From Bacteroidales bacterium (GTDB lineage: Bacteria > Bacteroidota > Bacteroidia > Bacteroidales > UBA932), in the NCBI GenBank assembly GCA_024681565.1, contig JAILAO010000071.1, positions 1 through 30,053 of the forward strand: a stretch of 30,053 nucleotides of DNA, written 5' to 3'. This document shows positions 7,105 to 16,653 of this stretch, one piece after another. A model generated the notes under the pieces. It was not told the DNA's origin. It did no database searches and saw nothing but the letters and a program-made list of their open reading frames with translations. A program made the position numbers and the translations under genes. Position 1 is the stretch's first letter. Each line of letters opens with the position of its first letter.

Positions 7105-7135
7105 CAAAAGTAGGGATAATCCCCAAAACATGAAA
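7105..7135 (-). promoter_or_regulatory. Promoter of the lipoprotein deformylase
   Basis: The minus strand has TACTTTTG (7112-7105), matching TAnnTTTG, with TTTC (7135-7132; 3 of 4) 19 bp upstream. The start site would lie about 12 nt before the ATG at 7087. It is divergent from the purE promoter. Confidence 0.55.
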
Positions 7136-7180
7136 CGGCAGTTTTCAACAAAGATTTCGATAAAATTGTCGATAACTTCA

Positions 7181-7212
7181 CTTGCAAGGCGTAAAGTATT
7201 ATTGTAAATTTG
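7181..7212 (+). promoter_or_regulatory. Promoter of the purine operon
   Basis: CTTG (7181-7184; 3 of 4 to TTTG), a 20-bp spacer and TAAATTTG (7205-7212) match the Bacteroidota consensus. The predicted start lies roughly 15 nt before purE, leaving no room for a riboswitch or attenuator like the one in the pyr operon. Any control would therefore act at the promoter or after initiation. Confidence 0.75.
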
Positions 7213-7231
7213 CGCTTTGGTTAGTTCAAGT

Positions 7232-7699
7232 ATGAAAGTCAGCATTATCATGGGATCCAAAAGCGACTGGGAGGTGATGTCAGCCGCTTGCGAGACCCTC
7301 GGGCAATTCGGGGTCCCCTTCGAGAAAAAAGTCATCAGCGCACACCGCACTCCTCAGTTCTTCTGTGATTATATGGCGACGGCCCGGGACCGGGGTGTCT
7401 CCATCGTCATTGCCGGGGCCGGCGGCGCCGCACATCTGCCCGGCATGGCTGCAGCCCTCACTTCGCTGCCCGTGATCGGGGTTCCGATCCGCAGCAAGGC
7501 GCTCAATGGCCTGGACTCCCTGCTCTCCATCGTCCAGATGCCCTCCGGGATCCCCGTGGCGACGATGGCGATCGACGGGGCGAAAAATGCCGCCCTTTAT
7601 GCCGTTTCGATCCTCGCCCTTCAGGATGCCGCCCTGGCGGCCCGGCTGGAAGAGTTCCGCCAACAACAAGCTGAAAAGGTCCTTCAAACCGAACTATAA
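7232..7699 (+). CDS. purE: 5-(carboxyamino)imidazole ribonucleotide mutase / AIR carboxylase
   Basis: Makes CAIR in IMP synthesis. The 155-residue protein has MGSKSDW (7-13), the SAHRTP motif with catalytic His38, and GGAAHLPGM, as in PurE. The ATG at 7232 is preferred over an in-frame TTG at 7217 because it gives the conserved N-terminus. Class I PurE needs PurK to make its substrate, and class II uses CO2 directly; no purK is in the window and I cannot decide the class by eye. First gene of the operon; its stop is 1 nt before purL. Confidence 0.95.
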   Translation: MKVSIIMGSKSDWEVMSAACETLGQFGVPFEKKVISAHRTPQFFCDYMATARDRGVSIVIAGAGGAAHLPGMAAALTSLPVIGVPIRSKALNGLDSLLSIVQMPSGIPVATMAIDGAKNAALYAVSILALQDAALAARLEEFRQQQAEKVLQTEL

Positions 7700-7700
7700 A

Positions 7701-10700
7701 ATGAAATCACACCGCATTTACGTAGAAAAGTATTCGGAGTTCCAGGTTGAGGCGCAGAGCCTCAAGAACGAGTTCAACGAAAACCTTTCTCTCTCGCTGC
7801 ATACCCTGCGGCTTCTCAATGTCTATGATCTGTTCGGCTTCTCCGACGAACTGCTGGAGAAGTGCCGCTATACGGTATTCGGGGAAGTGGTGACGGACAG
7901 CGTGACGGACGACTGTCCGCTCGAAGGCAAGAAATACCTGGCTGTCGAGTATATTCCCGGCCAGTTCGACCAACGGGCCTCCTCGGCCCTGGACTGTGTC
8001 CACCTGATCGACCCTTCCGCGGACGTGCAGATCCGTTCCTCACGCCTGCTGATTTTCGACGATGATTTGGCGGAAGCGGATCTTGCCGCGATCCGCCATT
8101 ATTATATTAATGTGGTGGAGTCCCGTCCCAAGGATCTCGCCCGTCTGCAGCCCGAGGGCAAGGCGGAGGTCAAGCCGCTGGCTTCCCTGGCGGGCTTCAC
8201 GCAGATGAAGCCGGAGGAATACGGAGCATTCTGCAAGCGCTGGGGGCTGGCGATGAATACCGACGACCTGGCGGAAGTCGTGCGCTATTTCACCCGGGAG
8301 GGCCGTGACCCGTCGGAAACGGAGCTCCGCATCCTGGATACCTATTGGAGCGACCATTGCCGTCATACGACCTTCACCACCGAACTCACGGACGTACGGG
8401 TGGAGGACTCTTTCGTCAAGGAAGAGATCGAGGCGGAATACCGGGAGTTCCTGGACGTCCGCAGGGAACTGGGCCGCGAGCACAAGAGCCTCTGCCTGAT
8501 GGAACTCGCCACGATCGGTGCGCGCGTGTTGCGCAAACGGGGCCTGCTGGAAGATCTCGAACAGAGCGAAGAGAACAATGCCTGCAGCATTTTCGTGGAT
8601 GTGGAAGTGGACGGCAAACCCGAGAAATGGCTTCTGCAGTTCAAGAATGAAACCCACAATCACCCGACGGAGATCGAACCGTTCGGCGGGGCCGCCACCT
8701 GTCTGGGCGGAGCCATCCGCGACCCGCTCTCCGGCCGGGCCTACGTCTATCAGGCGATGCGCGTGACGGGTGCCGGCGACATCAATGCCGCCGTCAAGGA
8801 TACCCTGCAGGGCAAGCTTCCGCAGCGGATGATCAGCCGCAAGGCTGCGGCCGGCTACTCCAGCTACGGCAACCAGATCGGCCTGGCGACGACGCATGTG
8901 CGTGAGATCTACCATCCCGGTTACACGGCCAAGCGGCTCGAGGTCGGAGCTGTCGTCGGCGCTGTCAAGGCGGATCATGTCCGTCGGGAAAGCCCCGCGC
9001 CGGGAGACGTGATCCTCCTGCTGGGCGGCCGGACGGGCCGGGACGGAATCGGCGGGGCGACCGGCTCTTCCAAGGAGCACACGGGAACGTCCCTGGAGAC
9101 CTGCGGCAGTGAAGTGCAGAAGGGAAACGCCCCCGAAGAGCGCAAGCTGCAGCGGCTGTTCCGCCGTCCGGAGGTGACGCGCCTCATCAAGAAATCCAAC
9201 GACTTCGGAGCCGGAGGCGTCAGCGTCGCGATCGGCGAGCTGGCGGCCGGCCTGGACATCTATCTGGACCGGGTTCCGGTCAAATACAGCGGACTAAATG
9301 CTACGGAGCTCGCCATCAGCGAGTCCCAGGAGCGGATGGCCGTGGTGGTGGAGGCGGGGGACCGCGCCGCCTTCGAGGCCTATTGCGGCAGCGAGAACGT
9401 CGAAGTGACCCATGTCGCCGACGTGACGGACCGCGGCCGGATGCGGATGTTCTATCACGGAACTTCCGTTGCCGACCTTTCCCGTGAATTCATCGACAGT
9501 GCCGGTGCGAAGCACTACGCCCAGGCCGCCATCGGGGCGGTCGAGGACATCGACCCGTTCCGCCGGGAGCCGGAGGGTGCGACGCTCAGGGAAAAGATGG
9601 TCGCCACCCTTTCCGATCCCAACGTCGCTTCGCAGAAGGGCCTGGTGGAGATGTTCGATGCGACCATCGGCCGCTCGACGGTGCTGATGCCCTACGGCGG
9701 TGCCCTGCAGGCTACGGAGACCCAGGTCTCCGTCCAGAAACTGCCGGCGGACGGCTACACCGATACCGCCAGCATGATGGCTTTCGGCTATGACCCGTTC
9801 CTGTCCTCCTGGAGCCCGTATCACGGAGCTGCGTATGCCGTCGTGGACGCCTGTACCAAGGTGGCTGCTTCGGGCGGTGATTATTCCGGTATGCGTTTTT
9901 CCTATCAGGAGTATTTCGAACGGATGACTTCCGACCCCCACAGCTGGGGCAAACCGCTCTCCGCCCTGCTTGGTGCCCTCAAGATGCAGCTCGCCCTGGG
10001 ACTGCCGTCCATCGGCGGCAAGGACTCGATGAGCGGCACCTTCGAACACATCTCCGTGCCGCCCACCCTGATAGCCTTCGGTGTCACGACGGTGGATGCC
10101 ACCCGGGTGATCTCCCCGGAGCTCAAATGGGAGGGCAATAAGTTATACCTGATCAAGCATACCCCGCTGGCGAACCGGATGCCGGATACCGCGCAACTGC
10201 GCGCCAACTGGGACTACGTGCACGCCCAGATCGCGGCCGGAAATATCGTTTCCGCCTGGGCCCTGGGCCGTGGAGGCGTGGCGGAAGGCCTTGCGAAAAT
10301 GGCCTTCGGCAACCTCTTCGGGGTGGATGTCCGCTTGGACGAGCGGATGCTGTTCGACCTGGGATACGGGTCCATCCTCGTAGAGAGTGAGTCCGAACTC
10401 GATTTCCCGCAGGCCGTGCTGCTCGGCAAGGTCACCGACGGCGAGGACGGACTGGTCCGGATCAACGGAGAGCGGATCTCCATCGACCGCCTGCTCGAAG
10501 CGAATGCCGGCAAGTACGCCCGGGTCTATCCTGCGAAAGTCCGTGCCAGCCATCAGAAGATGTTGAGCGGCATCAAGCCGGAAGGAAAATATGAGGCGCC
10601 GCACTGGAAAGGCGCACCGGTCGGGCGTCCGCTCGTGTACATCCCCGTGTTCCCGGGTACGAACTGTGATTATGATACGGCCAAGGCTTTCCGCAAGGCG

Positions 10701-11435
10701 GGCGCCGACGTGGAGTTCGGCGTATTCTGCAACCTCACCGGTGCGGATGTCCTCCGTTCCATCGGGGAGATGAGCGCCGCCATCGACCGCTGCCAGGTCC
10801 TGATGCTTGCGGGCGGCTTCTCCGCCGGTGACGAACCGGACGGAAGCGGCAAGTTCATCGCCAACGTGCTGAACAATGAGCGGGTCGCTGCATCCATCCA
10901 CGGTTTGCTGGACCGCGGCGGACTGATTCTGGGTATCTGCAACGGCTTCCAGGCCCTGGTCAAGAGCGGCCTCCTGCCGTACGGCCGCCTGGGCCGCGTG
11001 ACCCGCGAGTCTCCGACCCTCTTCCGCAACGACATCAACCGCCATATTTCCCAGATGGCTACCACGCGCGTGGCGACGACCCGTTCCCCCTGGCTGGCCG
11101 GCCTGTCCGTCGGTGACCTGCATACCATCGCCGTCAGCCACGGCGAGGGCAAGTTCATGGTCTCCGAATCCCTGGCGAAGGAACTTTTCGCCAACGGCCA
11201 GGTGGCCTTCCAGTATGTGGATCCTTTCTCCGAGGAGGTCACGATGGAAGCGCCCTTCAATCCCAACGGTTCTTACTATGCCATCGAGGGAATCATCAGC
11301 CCGGACGGGCAGATCCTCGGCAAGATGGGCCACACGGAACGCTGGGAGCCCAATGTGTTCAAGAACATCGAGGAGGAGCTCTACCAGCCGCTCTTTGACA
11401 ATGCCGTTGCATATTTCAAGAAAACCAATTGTTGA
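7701..11435 (+). CDS. purL: Phosphoribosylformylglycinamidine synthase, single-chain form
   Basis: Converts FGAR to FGAM with glutamine and ATP. At 1244 residues it is the large form, with all functions in one chain. An N-terminal PurS-like region comes first, then the synthetase halves beginning around the conserved SDHCRHTTF (217-225), and a C-terminal class I glutaminase. The glutaminase nucleophile is Cys1080 in GICNGFQ, and a GKMGHTER segment near the end carries the other triad residues (often GHPER in relatives). The glutaminase looks intact, unlike that of PurF in the same operon. The ATG at 7701 follows the purE stop by 1 nt. Confidence 0.97.
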   Translation: MKSHRIYVEKYSEFQVEAQSLKNEFNENLSLSLHTLRLLNVYDLFGFSDELLEKCRYTVFGEVVTDSVTDDCPLEGKKYLAVEYIPGQFDQRASSALDCVHLIDPSADVQIRSSRLLIFDDDLAEADLAAIRHYYINVVESRPKDLARLQPEGKAEVKPLASLAGFTQMKPEEYGAFCKRWGLAMNTDDLAEVVRYFTREGRDPSETELRILDTYWSDHCRHTTFTTELTDVRVEDSFVKEEIEAEYREFLDVRRELGREHKSLCLMELATIGARVLRKRGLLEDLEQSEENNACSIFVDVEVDGKPEKWLLQFKNETHNHPTEIEPFGGAATCLGGAIRDPLSGRAYVYQAMRVTGAGDINAAVKDTLQGKLPQRMISRKAAAGYSSYGNQIGLATTHVREIYHPGYTAKRLEVGAVVGAVKADHVRRESPAPGDVILLLGGRTGRDGIGGATGSSKEHTGTSLETCGSEVQKGNAPEERKLQRLFRRPEVTRLIKKSNDFGAGGVSVAIGELAAGLDIYLDRVPVKYSGLNATELAISESQERMAVVVEAGDRAAFEAYCGSENVEVTHVADVTDRGRMRMFYHGTSVADLSREFIDSAGAKHYAQAAIGAVEDIDPFRREPEGATLREKMVATLSDPNVASQKGLVEMFDATIGRSTVLMPYGGALQATETQVSVQKLPADGYTDTASMMAFGYDPFLSSWSPYHGAAYAVVDACTKVAASGGDYSGMRFSYQEYFERMTSDPHSWGKPLSALLGALKMQLALGLPSIGGKDSMSGTFEHISVPPTLIAFGVTTVDATRVISPELKWEGNKLYLIKHTPLANRMPDTAQLRANWDYVHAQIAAGNIVSAWALGRGGVAEGLAKMAFGNLFGVDVRLDERMLFDLGYGSILVESESELDFPQAVLLGKVTDGEDGLVRINGERISIDRLLEANAGKYARVYPAKVRASHQKMLSGIKPEGKYEAPHWKGAPVGRPLVYIPVFPGTNCDYDTAKAFRKAGADVEFGVFCNLTGADVLRSIGEMSAAIDRCQVLMLAGGFSAGDEPDGSGKFIANVLNNERVAASIHGLLDRGGLILGICNGFQALVKSGLLPYGRLGRVTRESPTLFRNDINRHISQMATTRVATTRSPWLAGLSVGDLHTIAVSHGEGKFMVSESLAKELFANGQVAFQYVDPFSEEVTMEAPFNPNGSYYAIEGIISPDGQILGKMGHTERWEPNVFKNIEEELYQPLFDNAVAYFKKTNC

Positions 11436-11437
11436 CC

Positions 11438-12160
11438 ATGATAAAAGGACCGTTAATTTTTGAGGGAAACGAGAAGCAGGTTTTTGCTACCGACCATCCC
11501 GACCAGGTAATCTTCCGTTACAAGGACGTGACGGTTGCCTACAACAATGTCAAGAGGGCCCGTTTCAAGGGAAAGGGCGCCCTGGACAACCAGATCTCGG
11601 CCATTCTGCTGGATTACCTGAACCGGAACGGGGTCGAAACCCACTTCATCCAGATCCTGGGAGAACAGGAACAACTCTGCCGCAAGATCGAAATCATCCC
11701 CCTGCAGGTGGTTGTACACAACCGGATGGCCGGTTCGCTGGCCGCCCGTCTGGGCGTAGCGGAGGGCTTCCGCCATTCCAATACGATCGTCGACCTTCGC
11801 TACAATGTCGACGAACTGGAGGATCCGCTCATCAACCGCGACCATGCCGTCGCGCTGGGGATCGCAAGCTATCAGGAGCTTGACGGGATGTATGACAATG
11901 CCCGTCGGGTCAATACGCTGCTCAAGGAGCTCTTCCACAAAGCCGGCATCGAACTGGTCGACATGAAGATCGAGTTCGGCCGCGCTGCCGACACGGGAGC
12001 CATCATCATCTCCGACGAGATCAGTCCGGATACCTGCCGCCTGTGGGACGAAGCCACGGGGGAGCGCCTGGACAAAGACCGCTTCCGCCTGGACCTGAGC
12101 CGCGTGGTGGAGAGCTACAGGAATGTTTTGAACCGTTTGAAAAAAGTAACCGGAGAATAA
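11438..12160 (+). CDS. purC: Phosphoribosylaminoimidazole-succinocarboxamide synthase
   Basis: Joins CAIR and aspartate to SAICAR with ATP. The 240-residue length is typical of bacterial PurC. The family signature SDEISPDTCR is present, with Cys where Ser is common. The ATG at 11438 lies 2 nt after the purL stop; a TTG 9 nt upstream is in frame but gives a non-conserved extension. The stop is 1 nt before purF. Confidence 0.96.
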   Translation: MIKGPLIFEGNEKQVFATDHPDQVIFRYKDVTVAYNNVKRARFKGKGALDNQISAILLDYLNRNGVETHFIQILGEQEQLCRKIEIIPLQVVVHNRMAGSLAARLGVAEGFRHSNTIVDLRYNVDELEDPLINRDHAVALGIASYQELDGMYDNARRVNTLLKELFHKAGIELVDMKIEFGRAADTGAIIISDEISPDTCRLWDEATGERLDKDRFRLDLSRVVESYRNVLNRLKKVTGE

Positions 12161-12161
12161 A

Positions 12162-13520
12162 ATGGGTGTACTGGCAGTTTATGGCATTCCGAGTGCCTCG
12201 ACCTTTATCTATTATGGCCTGCACAACCTGCAGCACCGCGGGCAGGAAGGCGGCGGTATCATCACCTTCGACAAAGAAGGGGAGATGCACCAATACCGGG
12301 GGCAGGGTCTGCTGAGCGAAATCTTTACCAATGGCGAACTGAAACAGCTGCCGGGCGAAATGGGTATCGGCAGCGTGAAATATGCCAATGCTTCCAAAGG
12401 CGGGCTGAACAATGTGGAGCCCCTGTATTTCCATCACCATACCGGGGATTTCGCCATTGCCGGAGAAGGCAATCTGGTGAATGCCCGTCAGGTGTCCGAA
12501 TACCTGGAGCGGCACGGCTCCATTTTCCAGACCAATACGGACAGCGAACTGCTGGCGCATCTGATCAAGAAGAACCACAAGGAAGACCGTATCCTGCGGA
12601 TCGTGAAGGCGCTGAACATGATCGAAGGCGGATTCACCTTCGTAATCATGACCAGGAACCGCATTTATGCCTGCCGGGACAAGTACGGGATCAAGCCCCT
12701 GTGCATTGGCAAACTGGACGGCGGCTATGTGGTGAGCAGTGAATCCTGCGCCTTCGAGATCATGGGTGCGGAATTCATCCGCGACGTCGAACCCGGAGAA
12801 ATCGTGTCCCTGGACCACCACGGGATCCGCAGTACGCTGTATTCCCATTTCAACCGCCACCGGATGTGCGCGATGGAGTACATCTATTTCGCCCGGCCGG
12901 ACAGCGATATCGACGGCTGCAATGTCCATGCGTACCGCAAGGAAGCGGGACGCCGCCTGTACCGGGAATGCCCGGTCGAGGCGGACATGGTGGTCGGCGT
13001 GCCCGAATCCAGCCTCAGCGCGGCCATGGGCTACAGCGAGGAGAGCGGCATCCCCTATGAGATGGGGCTCGTGAAGCACAAATATGTAGGGCGTACCTTC
13101 ATCCAGCCCGTCCAGTCCCTCCGGGAACTGGGCGTCAAGATGAAGCTTTCCCCGGTGCGGAGCATCGTCCGGGGCAAGCGCATCGTCCTGGTGGACGATT
13201 CCATCGTCCGGGGTACCACCTCGCTCAAGATCGTCAAGCTGCTGCGCGAGGCCGGCGCCACGGAGGTGCACGTCCGCATCGCCAGCCCGATGATGCGCTT
13301 CCCCTGCCATTACGGAGTGGATACGTCCACGCCGGAGGAACTGCTCTGCTCCCACCGGACGCTCGAAGAAGCGCGGCTGGCCATCGGCGCAGATTCGCTG
13401 GGCTATCTGAGCCCGGAATCCACACGGGACTCCTGTTTCGGCTGTGCAGATCCCTGCCAGGCCTGTTTCACGGGAGAATACCCGACTTTGCTTTATGATG
13501 AAACAGTAGAAAACGACTGA
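12162..13520 (+). CDS. purF: Amidophosphoribosyltransferase with degenerate glutaminase domain
   Basis: PurF makes phosphoribosylamine from PRPP and glutamine, the first step of IMP synthesis. The 452-residue protein keeps the PRPP loop IVLVDDSIVRGTTS (341-354) and four Fe-S cluster cysteines (236, 382, 432, 435) in family positions. The N-terminal glutaminase domain is damaged. The chain begins M-G-V-L-A-V-Y-G where relatives begin M-C-G, so the Cys nucleophile is missing. Position 73 is Lys instead of Arg, and the oxyanion Asn of the usual NGN is Glu102. Arg26 and Asp127 remain. An in-frame TAA at 12147 and no start codon before the ATG rule out a longer N-terminus carrying the Cys. It may use free ammonia, depend on another glutaminase, or be a regulatory paralogue. 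Translation starts 1 nt after purC. Confidence 0.93.
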   Translation: MGVLAVYGIPSASTFIYYGLHNLQHRGQEGGGIITFDKEGEMHQYRGQGLLSEIFTNGELKQLPGEMGIGSVKYANASKGGLNNVEPLYFHHHTGDFAIAGEGNLVNARQVSEYLERHGSIFQTNTDSELLAHLIKKNHKEDRILRIVKALNMIEGGFTFVIMTRNRIYACRDKYGIKPLCIGKLDGGYVVSSESCAFEIMGAEFIRDVEPGEIVSLDHHGIRSTLYSHFNRHRMCAMEYIYFARPDSDIDGCNVHAYRKEAGRRLYRECPVEADMVVGVPESSLSAAMGYSEESGIPYEMGLVKHKYVGRTFIQPVQSLRELGVKMKLSPVRSIVRGKRIVLVDDSIVRGTTSLKIVKLLREAGATEVHVRIASPMMRFPCHYGVDTSTPEELLCSHRTLEEARLAIGADSLGYLSPESTRDSCFGCADPCQACFTGEYPTLLYDETVEND

Positions 13521-13524
13521 TGAT

Positions 13525-14556
13525 ATGGCACAATCTTACGAAAAAGCAGGCGTGAACCTGGAAGCGGGCTACGAAGTGGTCCGCCGTATCAAGCAACACG
13601 TTGCCTCCACGAACCGTCCGGGGTGCATGGGGGGCATCGGATCCTTCGGCGGGATGTTCGATCTCGCTTCGCTCGGCTACAAGGAGCCCGTCCTCGTCAG
13701 CGGGACGGATGGTGTCGGCACCAAACTCAAGATCGCATTCGCGATGGACAAGCACGACACCATCGGCATCGATGCCGTAGCCATGTGCGTCAACGACGTC
13801 CTGGCGCAGGGCGCCGAGCCGCTTTTCTTCCTGGACTATGTAGCCCTGGGCCACAATGTGCCGGAGAAGGTCGAGGCCATCGTGGCCGGCGTCGCGGAAG
13901 GCTGCCGCCAGGCCGGATGTGCCCTGGTGGGCGGCGAGACCGCCGAGATGCCGGGCATGTATGCCGGTGACGAATATGATATTGCGGGATTCACCACCGG
14001 TGTGGTGGAGAAGTCCAGGCTGATCGACGGCTCCAAGGTGAGTGTCGGGGATGTCCTGGTCGGCATCGCTTCCACGGGCGTCCATTCCAACGGCTTCAGT
14101 CTGGTCCGCAAGATCGTCCAGGACGGCCGTCACCATTATTCGGAGTCCGTTCCGGAATTCGGCGGCCGTACCCTCGGTGAAGTCCTGCTGACCCCGACCC
14201 GCATCTATGTACGCCAGGTCCTGGATGTGATCCGCCAGTGCGATGTGCACGGCGTGGCCCACATCACCGGCGGCGGTTTCGATGAGAACATCCCCCGCAT
14301 CCTGCAGAAAGGGCAGGGTATCGAGGTCCGTGAGGGCAGCTGGGAGATCCTCCCGGTCTTCCGGATGCTGGAGAAGTGGGGCGGCGTACCGCACCGCGAG
14401 ATGTTCAACATCTTCAATATGGGCATCGGCATGGTGCTCGCCGTCAGCGAGGCTGAGGCCGGAAAGGTCATCGACATCCTGGCGGGTCATGGGGAAAAAG
14501 CTTCCGTCATCGGCAAGGTGACCGCTGAACCGGGAGTCAACATCATCCTTCAATGA
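13525..14556 (+). CDS. purM: Phosphoribosylformylglycinamidine cyclo-ligase (AIR synthetase)
   Basis: Closes the imidazole ring, turning FGAM into AIR with ATP. The 343-residue protein has the family motifs SGTDGVGTKLK near residue 59, GGETAEMPGMY and GGGFDENIPRIL. It starts 4 nt after purF, and its TGA overlaps the purN ATG by 4 nt. Confidence 0.97.
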   Translation: MAQSYEKAGVNLEAGYEVVRRIKQHVASTNRPGCMGGIGSFGGMFDLASLGYKEPVLVSGTDGVGTKLKIAFAMDKHDTIGIDAVAMCVNDVLAQGAEPLFFLDYVALGHNVPEKVEAIVAGVAEGCRQAGCALVGGETAEMPGMYAGDEYDIAGFTTGVVEKSRLIDGSKVSVGDVLVGIASTGVHSNGFSLVRKIVQDGRHHYSESVPEFGGRTLGEVLLTPTRIYVRQVLDVIRQCDVHGVAHITGGGFDENIPRILQKGQGIEVREGSWEILPVFRMLEKWGGVPHREMFNIFNMGIGMVLAVSEAEAGKVIDILAGHGEKASVIGKVTAEPGVNIILQ

Positions 14557-15122
14557 AGAAGAAGTTAGCAGTATTCGCCAGCGGCTCCGGGACCAATTTC
14601 GAAGCCATTGCGCAGGCTTGCGCCGATGGCCGGCTGGACGCCGAGGTGGCCCTGATGGTCTGTGACAGGCCGGGTGCCGCCGTCGTGGCGCGTGCGGAGC
14701 GCTTCGGAATCGCGCATTTCGTGGCCTCTCCCAAATCCTTCGGCTCCAAGGCTGAATTCGAACGGGAGATCGTCCGCCGGATGGATGCGCTGGGAATCGA
14801 CCTGGTGTGCCTGGCCGGTTATATGCGCATCATCTCCGACGTGCTGCTGGACGCCTACTGCGGACGCATCATCAACATCCACCCTTCGCTCCTGCCGGCG
14901 TTCCGTGGCGCCCATGCCGTGGAGCAGGCCGTGGCGTACGGGGTCAAGGTCTATGGCATCACCATCCATTATGTGGATGCCGAACTGGACGGTGGCAGGA
15001 TCATCGCCCAGCGGGCCTTTGAATATGACGGGAACGATCCGGAGGAAGTCCACCGGATCGGCCAGAAAATCGAGCATGTTTTATATATAGAAACCATACA
15101 AAAGTTATTGAAGAATCTATGA
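14553..15122 (+). CDS. purN: Phosphoribosylglycinamide formyltransferase (10-formyl-THF dependent)
   Basis: Formylates GAR to FGAR using 10-formyltetrahydrofolate. The 189-residue protein has the phosphate loop GSGTNF (11-16) and the catalytic triad Asn108, His110 and Asp146, in NIHPSLLPAF and the ELDGG segment. ATGA overlaps join it to purM upstream and purH downstream. Its cofactor would be supplied by the FolD moiety encoded two genes later. Confidence 0.97.
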   Translation: MKKKLAVFASGSGTNFEAIAQACADGRLDAEVALMVCDRPGAAVVARAERFGIAHFVASPKSFGSKAEFEREIVRRMDALGIDLVCLAGYMRIISDVLLDAYCGRIINIHPSLLPAFRGAHAVEQAVAYGVKVYGITIHYVDAELDGGRIIAQRAFEYDGNDPEEVHRIGQKIEHVLYIETIQKLLKNL

Positions 15123-16648
15123 GGGCGTTAGTCAGTGTAAGCGACAAGACGGGTCTCGTGCCGTTCGTGCAGGGACTCCAGTCATTGGGTTGGACCATCA
15201 TTGCCACGGGAGGCACCCAGCGTCTGCTGGAAGAGAAAGGCATCCGGACCGTCGGTATCAGCGAAGTCACGGGATTCCCCGAGATCCTGGACGGACGCGT
15301 CAAGACCCTGCACCCCAAGGTGCACGGGGGCATCCTGGCGCGCCGCGACCTGCCGGCCCATATGGCCACGCTCGCGGAGCAGGGGATCGGAACCATCGAC
15401 CTGGTGTGCGTGAACCTTTACCCTTTCCGCCGGACCATCGCCAAGGAGGACGTGGGGATGGAGGAAGCCATCGAGAACATCGACATCGGCGGTCCTTCGA
15501 TGGTGCGCAGCGCCGCCAAGAACTGGCGGGACGTGACCATCGTCTGCGATCCGTCCGACTATGACAAGGTGCTGGAAGAGCTCCGTGCCAACGGAAAGAC
15601 TTCCGACGACACCCGGCTCAAGCTCTCTGCCAAGGCATATACGCATACGGCTGAATATGACATGTGCATCGCGAATTGGATGCGCGGCAAGGCCGGTCTC
15701 AACGAGAAGCTTTTCCTGGAGTACGACCTCAAGCAGCCGCTCCGTTACGGAGAGAACCCCCACCAGTCCGCAAAGTTCTACGCGGCGATGTCCCCGTCGC
15801 CCTTCTCCCTGGCCTTCGCCCGCCAGATCCAGGGCAAGGAATTGTCTTACAATAACATCCAGGATGCCAATGCGGCCCTGAACGTGCTTCGTGATTTCGA
15901 TGCGCCGTTCTGCGTGGCCCTCAAGCACATGAATCCCTGCGGCGCTGCCGTGGGCGCGACCGTCGAAGAGGCCTGGCAGGCCGCCTATGAGGCGGACAAG
16001 GTCAGCATCTACGGAGGCATCGTGGGCGTGAACCGCGAACTGACGGCCGAGGTGGCACGTGGGATGAAACCGATCTTCCTCGAGATCGTGATCGCCCCGT
16101 CCTATACGCCCGAGGCCCTGGAAATCCTCTCCGCCAAGAAGAACCTCCGTGTCCTGGAAGTCCCGATGGAACGCGAGGAAAAGGTCCCGATGCAGTATGT
16201 CGGCGTCAACGGCGGCATGCTCGTCCAGCAACTCGACACCGCGATGGAAACCGTTACGCCGGAGATGTGCGTGACCCGGGTCCGTCCGACCGGCGCCCAG
16301 CTTGCAGACCTGGACTTCGGCTGGCGTATCGTCAAGCACGTCAAGTCCAATGCCATCGCCGTGGTGCGGGACAACCATACGATCGGTGTCGGTGCCGGCC
16401 AGACCAACCGCGTCGGCTCCGCCGAGATCGCTCTCAAGCAGGCACAGGCAGCCGGATTCACCGAGGGACTCGTCCTCGCCTCCGACGGCTTCCTGCCTTT
16501 CGATGATACCGTGGCGCTGGCTGCGCAGTACGGCGTAAGCGCCATCGTCCAGCCGGGCGGCAGCATCCGGGACGCGGATGCCATCGCGAAGGCTGACGAA
16601 CTCGGCATCACGATGCTCTTCACCGGAATCAGACATTTCAAGCATTAA
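15119..16648 (+). CDS. purH: Bifunctional AICAR transformylase / IMP cyclohydrolase
   Basis: Carries out the last two steps to IMP. The N-terminal IMP cyclohydrolase domain (about 1-190) starts MRALVSVSDKTG. The transformylase domain follows with LRYGENPHQ and the catalytic Lys269-His270 in KHMNPCG. At 509 residues the length is normal. It also needs 10-formyltetrahydrofolate, which fits a folD moiety in the same operon. It overlaps purN by 4 nt and ends 5 nt before purD. Confidence 0.97.
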   Translation: MRALVSVSDKTGLVPFVQGLQSLGWTIIATGGTQRLLEEKGIRTVGISEVTGFPEILDGRVKTLHPKVHGGILARRDLPAHMATLAEQGIGTIDLVCVNLYPFRRTIAKEDVGMEEAIENIDIGGPSMVRSAAKNWRDVTIVCDPSDYDKVLEELRANGKTSDDTRLKLSAKAYTHTAEYDMCIANWMRGKAGLNEKLFLEYDLKQPLRYGENPHQSAKFYAAMSPSPFSLAFARQIQGKELSYNNIQDANAALNVLRDFDAPFCVALKHMNPCGAAVGATVEEAWQAAYEADKVSIYGGIVGVNRELTAEVARGMKPIFLEIVIAPSYTPEALEILSAKKNLRVLEVPMEREEKVPMQYVGVNGGMLVQQLDTAMETVTPEMCVTRVRPTGAQLADLDFGWRIVKHVKSNAIAVVRDNHTIGVGAGQTNRVGSAEIALKQAQAAGFTEGLVLASDGFLPFDDTVALAAQYGVSAIVQPGGSIRDADAIAKADELGITMLFTGIRHFKH

Positions 16649-16653
16649 TCGAT

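Noticed and set aside
7205..7232. Purine riboswitch or attenuator upstream of purE
   Set aside because: The predicted transcript start leaves only about 15 nt before the start codon, too short for either.
12147..12164. A missed upstream purF start that could restore the N-terminal Cys
   Set aside because: The frame has TAA at 12147-12149 and no start codon between it and the ATG; none of the intervening codons encodes Cys.
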